Source: a virus. From it: a stretch of 31,057 nucleotides of DNA. Position 1 is the stretch's first letter. Each line of letters opens with the position of its first letter. Location: positions 1 to 31,057 of the IMG/VR virus record IMGVR_UViG_3300017760_000044. One strand, 5' to 3'. Both the position numbers and the translations under genes were made by a program. This document shows positions 29,140-31,057 of this stretch, piece after piece. The notes beneath the pieces were generated by a model. The model was not told where the DNA came from, did no database searches, and was given only the letters and a program-made list of their open reading frames with translations.

Positions 29140-29433
29140 ATGTATAAGACTAAACAATATTATGAAGAAAATAAAGAGTATTACATTAAAAAAGCAAAAG
29201 ACTGGAAAGATAAAAATTCAGAAGATAATAAAAAACATTTAAAAAAATATTATCATAAAGATTCACCAGAAGAAGATGCTACAATGGGTGCTTATAACAA
29301 AAGAAATAGTAGAGCTAAACAGAGAGCAGAAGGTACTTTACATATTTATTGTGAATGTGGTTCTAAAGTTAACAGAAACAATATGGCAAGACATAAAACA
29401 ACTAAAAAACATTTAGAATATTATAAAATGTAA
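29140..29433 (+). CDS. Basic protein with C-terminal C2H2-like zinc finger
   Basis: A 97-aa Lys/Tyr-rich protein. The N-terminal half is helical and charged (YYIKKAKDWKDKNSEDNKKH); the C-terminus has YCECGSKVNRNNMARHKTTK followed by KHLEYYKM, with C71, C73, H85 and H91 in zinc-finger-like spacing (C-x-C-x11-H-x5-H). This form of finger occurs in proteins of bacteriophages and large DNA viruses. DNA or RNA binding is likely but not shown. Confidence 0.65.
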   Translation: MYKTKQYYEENKEYYIKKAKDWKDKNSEDNKKHLKKYYHKDSPEEDATMGAYNKRNSRAKQRAEGTLHIYCECGSKVNRNNMARHKTTKKHLEYYKM

Positions 29434-29454
29434 ACTGCAAACTGCAAACTGTAA
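29434..29454 (+). repeat. Three tandem 7-nt repeats before a start codon
   Basis: ACTGCAA, ACTGCAA, ACTGTAA fill the space between the zinc-finger gene stop and the ATG at 29455. It may affect ribosome loading or simply be a slippage product. Confidence 0.7.
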
Positions 29455-29670
29455 ATGATAAAAAAAGAATGGCATTGGATGCCAGATTATAAACAACAAA
29501 AACAAATGAGTATTATAAAAGAAAAAAATCTAAGCAACATTGATGTTTGGAATATAGTAAATGAATGGTATATTAATGGAATGTATGCAGATATTTTACA
29601 AGATGAAAACGGTGCAGACCTCGAAGAAATATGCGAATGGCAATTATATAAATTAAACAAAAACAAATAA
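29455..29670 (+). CDS. Small Trp/Tyr-rich protein, unknown function
   Basis: A 71-aa protein (KKEWHWMPDYKQQKQM; NIDVWNIVNEWYINGMYADI; LEEICEWQLYKLNKNK) with six tryptophans. It is helical in appearance, with no recognised motif. It follows a short tandem repeat and precedes the SSB-like gene by 12 nt in the early operon. Confidence 0.6.
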   Translation: MIKKEWHWMPDYKQQKQMSIIKEKNLSNIDVWNIVNEWYINGMYADILQDENGADLEEICEWQLYKLNKNK

Positions 29671-29682
29671 AAACAAATAACA

Positions 29683-29946
29683 ATGAATAAAAAAGAAGAA
29701 ACAATATACTGTGGTAGTGGTAAAGTTATGAATCCTAAATGGTTAAAAGTAACTATTAATCCTACTAAAATCGCTGATTACATACAAGAGTATAATGGCA
29801 ACAAATTCATCAAACTAAATATTAATTTAAAAGATGAAGCTGACCAATATGGTAAAGATGTAAGTATTAGTGTAGATACTTGGAAGCCAGATGCAGAAGC
29901 GCCTAAAGCTGAAGCAAGTAATACTTCAAATGATTTACCCTTTTAA
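29683..29946 (+). CDS. Small protein with SSB-like acidic C-terminal tip
   Basis: An 87-aa protein: YCGSGKVMNPKWLKVTINP, FIKLNINLKDEADQYGKDVS and a flexible linker ending ASNTSNDLPF. The last residues NDLPF match the DDIPF/DLPF tip by which SSB proteins recruit replication and repair partners. The strand-rich body is short for a full OB fold (about 110 aa) but could be a small ssDNA-binding domain. It lies in the replication operon. Role as SSB substitute is inferred from the tip and position. Confidence 0.55.
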   Translation: MNKKEETIYCGSGKVMNPKWLKVTINPTKIADYIQEYNGNKFIKLNINLKDEADQYGKDVSISVDTWKPDAEAPKAEASNTSNDLPF

Positions 29947-29951
29947 GTATT

Positions 29952-30263
29952 ATGAAACAATCAAAAATCTTAACCGCATTGGGTTTGAGTTCGTTAGATG
30001 TACAAAATATGTTAATGAACGGACTAACAATGCCAGAGATAGCAAAGAAGTATAATATTACATATATTTCATTGGTACAGGCATTTAAAATCCAAAAGAA
30101 AGGTTTTAAGTATATTGATTATATACAACCAAAAGAAGAAGTAAAGGACATTAAAAACGTGTCCTTTGCTTTTGATAAACTATATACAGAAGAATCACTT
30201 AATGAAGATGAGCTATTAGCTTACTATAAATACCAACAAAAACACAAAGCGTATTATGAATGA
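29952..30263 (+). CDS. Helix-turn-helix protein
   Basis: A 103-aa protein with a clear N-terminal HTH at about 14-48 (LDVQNMLMNGLTMPEIAKKY, NITYISLVQAFKIQKK) and an acidic helical C-terminus (YTEESLNEDELLAYYKYQQK). HTH of the sort that recognises DNA through the second helix. It overlaps the following nuclease-like gene by 8 nt. It may regulate early genes or act with the initiator. Confidence 0.65.
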   Translation: MKQSKILTALGLSSLDVQNMLMNGLTMPEIAKKYNITYISLVQAFKIQKKGFKYIDYIQPKEEVKDIKNVSFAFDKLYTEESLNEDELLAYYKYQQKHKAYYE

Positions 30264-30657
30264 GCAAGAAAAAACCATACTTACAATTGATTGGTTAAAT
30301 AAAAAATATAATTTATTAATACAAAAAACAACTGGTCAATTTGATTTATGGGATGCTCAAGATGATAAAAGAATTATTGAATTTAAGTTTAGAAATAAAT
30401 ACTATAAACAAAAATACATACAAGTAGATAAGTTTTATGCTTTATTAATGGCTGCTGAATACTACAATAAGGAAGCTTATTATATTGTAGTAGATGATGA
30501 AGTAAGAATATTTAATTTAACTCAATTAAAAGATAAATTAATTAATAGTAAAGTAGTAATTAAACAAGCTCCATATCAAACTGAATTTAAAAACAATAAA
30601 AAAATTAATAAATATTTTTATATATTAAACCAATCAAATCAAACTAATCAATTATGA
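30256..30657 (+). CDS. PD-(D/E)xK nuclease-like protein
   Basis: A 133-aa protein. FDLWDAQDDKRIIEFKFR contains D30 and the E42-x-K44 pair, the core of the PD-(D/E)xK fold; YIQVDKFYALLMAAEYYNK and AYYIVVDDEVRIFNL give the helix and strand that follow in this fold. A small DNA-cleaving or branched-DNA nuclease is likely. Its stop overlaps the initiator-like gene in an ATGA junction. Active-site completeness cannot be verified here. Confidence 0.6.
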   Translation: MNEQEKTILTIDWLNKKYNLLIQKTTGQFDLWDAQDDKRIIEFKFRNKYYKQKYIQVDKFYALLMAAEYYNKEAYYIVVDDEVRIFNLTQLKDKLINSKVVIKQAPYQTEFKNNKKINKYFYILNQSNQTNQL

Positions 30658-31057
30658 AAGAATTACCATATTTTAAATTTTATCCTAACCAATGGATAAC
30701 TGGCTCAATATCATTTATGGACTTAGATGTTCAAGGTGCATTTATGAAAGTTTGTTGCTACTACTGGAGCAAAGAATGTAAAGTTTCAAGAAATCAAATA
30801 AAAACATTAATACCTAAACAATGGAGTGCTTTAGTAGATGCTGAGTTATTTAAGATAGAAGAAGAAACTATTAGTATTAAATGGCTAGATGAACAACACC
30901 AGCAACGCTTAGTAGAACACAAGCGAAATGTAATCAACGGAAAGAAGGGGGGCTTAAGCAGGGCTCAAGCATTAAGAAAAGAAAAGAAAAGAAAAGATAA
31001 TTACGCAAATGATAATTTATTAAAAGTAAATGATGAAGTGCAAAAACTTCTTGACCA
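30654..31057 (+). CDS. Replication-initiator-like protein (DUF1376/YdaU-like), 5' part
   Basis: The gene starts at ATG 30654 and runs off the window; joined to 1-122 it encodes 135 aa. The N-terminal about 80 residues (PYFKFYPNQWITGSISFMD; VQGAFMKVCCYYWSKECKVS; IKTLIPKQWSALVDAELFK) resemble the winged-helix domain of YdaU/DUF1376-like phage replication proteins. The C-terminus is basic (VEHKRNVINGKKGGLSRAQ) and probably contacts DNA. A helicase gene follows directly. This layout suggests it melts the origin or loads the helicase. An origin within its own gene is possible (25-60). Confidence 0.65.
   Translation, partial: MKELPYFKFYPNQWITGSISFMDLDVQGAFMKVCCYYWSKECKVSRNQIKTLIPKQWSALVDAELFKIEEETISIKWLDEQHQQRLVEHKRNVINGKKGGLSRAQALRKEKKRKDNYANDNLLKVNDEVQKLLD
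30940..31057. repeat. Right copy of 118-bp terminal redundancy
   Basis: Identical to 1-118; see that entry. It lies inside the initiator-like gene and shows that the window closes into a circle. Confidence 0.95.

Overview
The window is almost certainly one complete tailed-phage (siphovirus-like) genome of about 30.9 kb, opened at an arbitrary point. Its first 118 bases (1-118) are repeated exactly as its last 118 bases (30940-31057). A replication-type gene runs off the right end and continues in frame from base 1 to a stop at 120-122. The host is most likely a member of the Bacteroidota (Flavobacteriia-like). The DNA is AT-rich, clear Shine-Dalgarno sequences are not evident, several promoters match the Bacteroidota pattern TTTG-N19-TAnnTTTG, and many proteins are of types I recognise from Flavobacterium/Cellulophaga-like phages. 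I see no integrase, CI-like repressor, tRNA or CRISPR array.

Layout, reading round the circle. (1) 27.1-31.06 kb, continuing at 1-2.9 kb: early region. It opens with a promoter and a structured leader holding two identical 26-nt repeats, followed by a ribbon-helix-helix-like protein, a putative recombination pair (annealing-protein candidate plus RecE/YqaJ-like exonuclease), a small protein with an SSB-like C-terminal tip, an HTH protein, a PD-(D/E)xK nuclease candidate, a replication-initiator-like protein, a RecA/DnaB-fold helicase, a Holliday-junction-resolvase-like nuclease and a sigma-factor-like protein. Tiny membrane proteins are interspersed. (2) 2.98-4.5 kb: terminase small and large subunits. 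(3) 4.56-5.02 kb: an autonomous moron-like cassette with its own promoter and terminator, then a gene-free stretch to 5.26 kb with a candidate small RNA. (4) 5.26-13.3 kb: tail module, including tail assembly chaperones joined by a -1 frameshift, tail completion proteins, two large tail/baseplate-like proteins and the tape measure. (5) 13.3-20.05 kb: head module with prohead protease, scaffold, major capsid, major tail tube, portal and connector, interrupted by one inverted moron-like cassette (14.7-15.09 kb). (6) 20.06-26.0 kb: two large adhesive fibre-like proteins (Ig-like and LamG domains) and the lysis genes (amidase, holin). (7) 26.04-27.1 kb: a calcineurin-like phosphoesterase.

Transcription is nearly all on the + strand, and genes are coupled by 1-4 nt ATGA/TAATG overlaps. 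That overlap habit was used to recognise several genes of 32-54 codons and the frameshifted ORF.

Most notable: (a) the early leader (27196-27298), which can fold into a three-way junction whose two arms have different stems but carry the same 26-nt loop; (b) two moron-like cassettes, in opposite orientation, that share promoter architecture, a 27-nt leader and a terminator 3' half but carry unrelated genes; (c) a bipartite element ATATAAC-N13-AAACGTTT before both the tail and the head operons, a possible late promoter for the phage's own sigma-like factor; (d) an initiator-gene sequence that recurs, diverged, in the intergenic region near 5.05 kb; and (e) a structural-gene order in which the tail genes precede the head genes and the portal lies 13 kb from the terminase.
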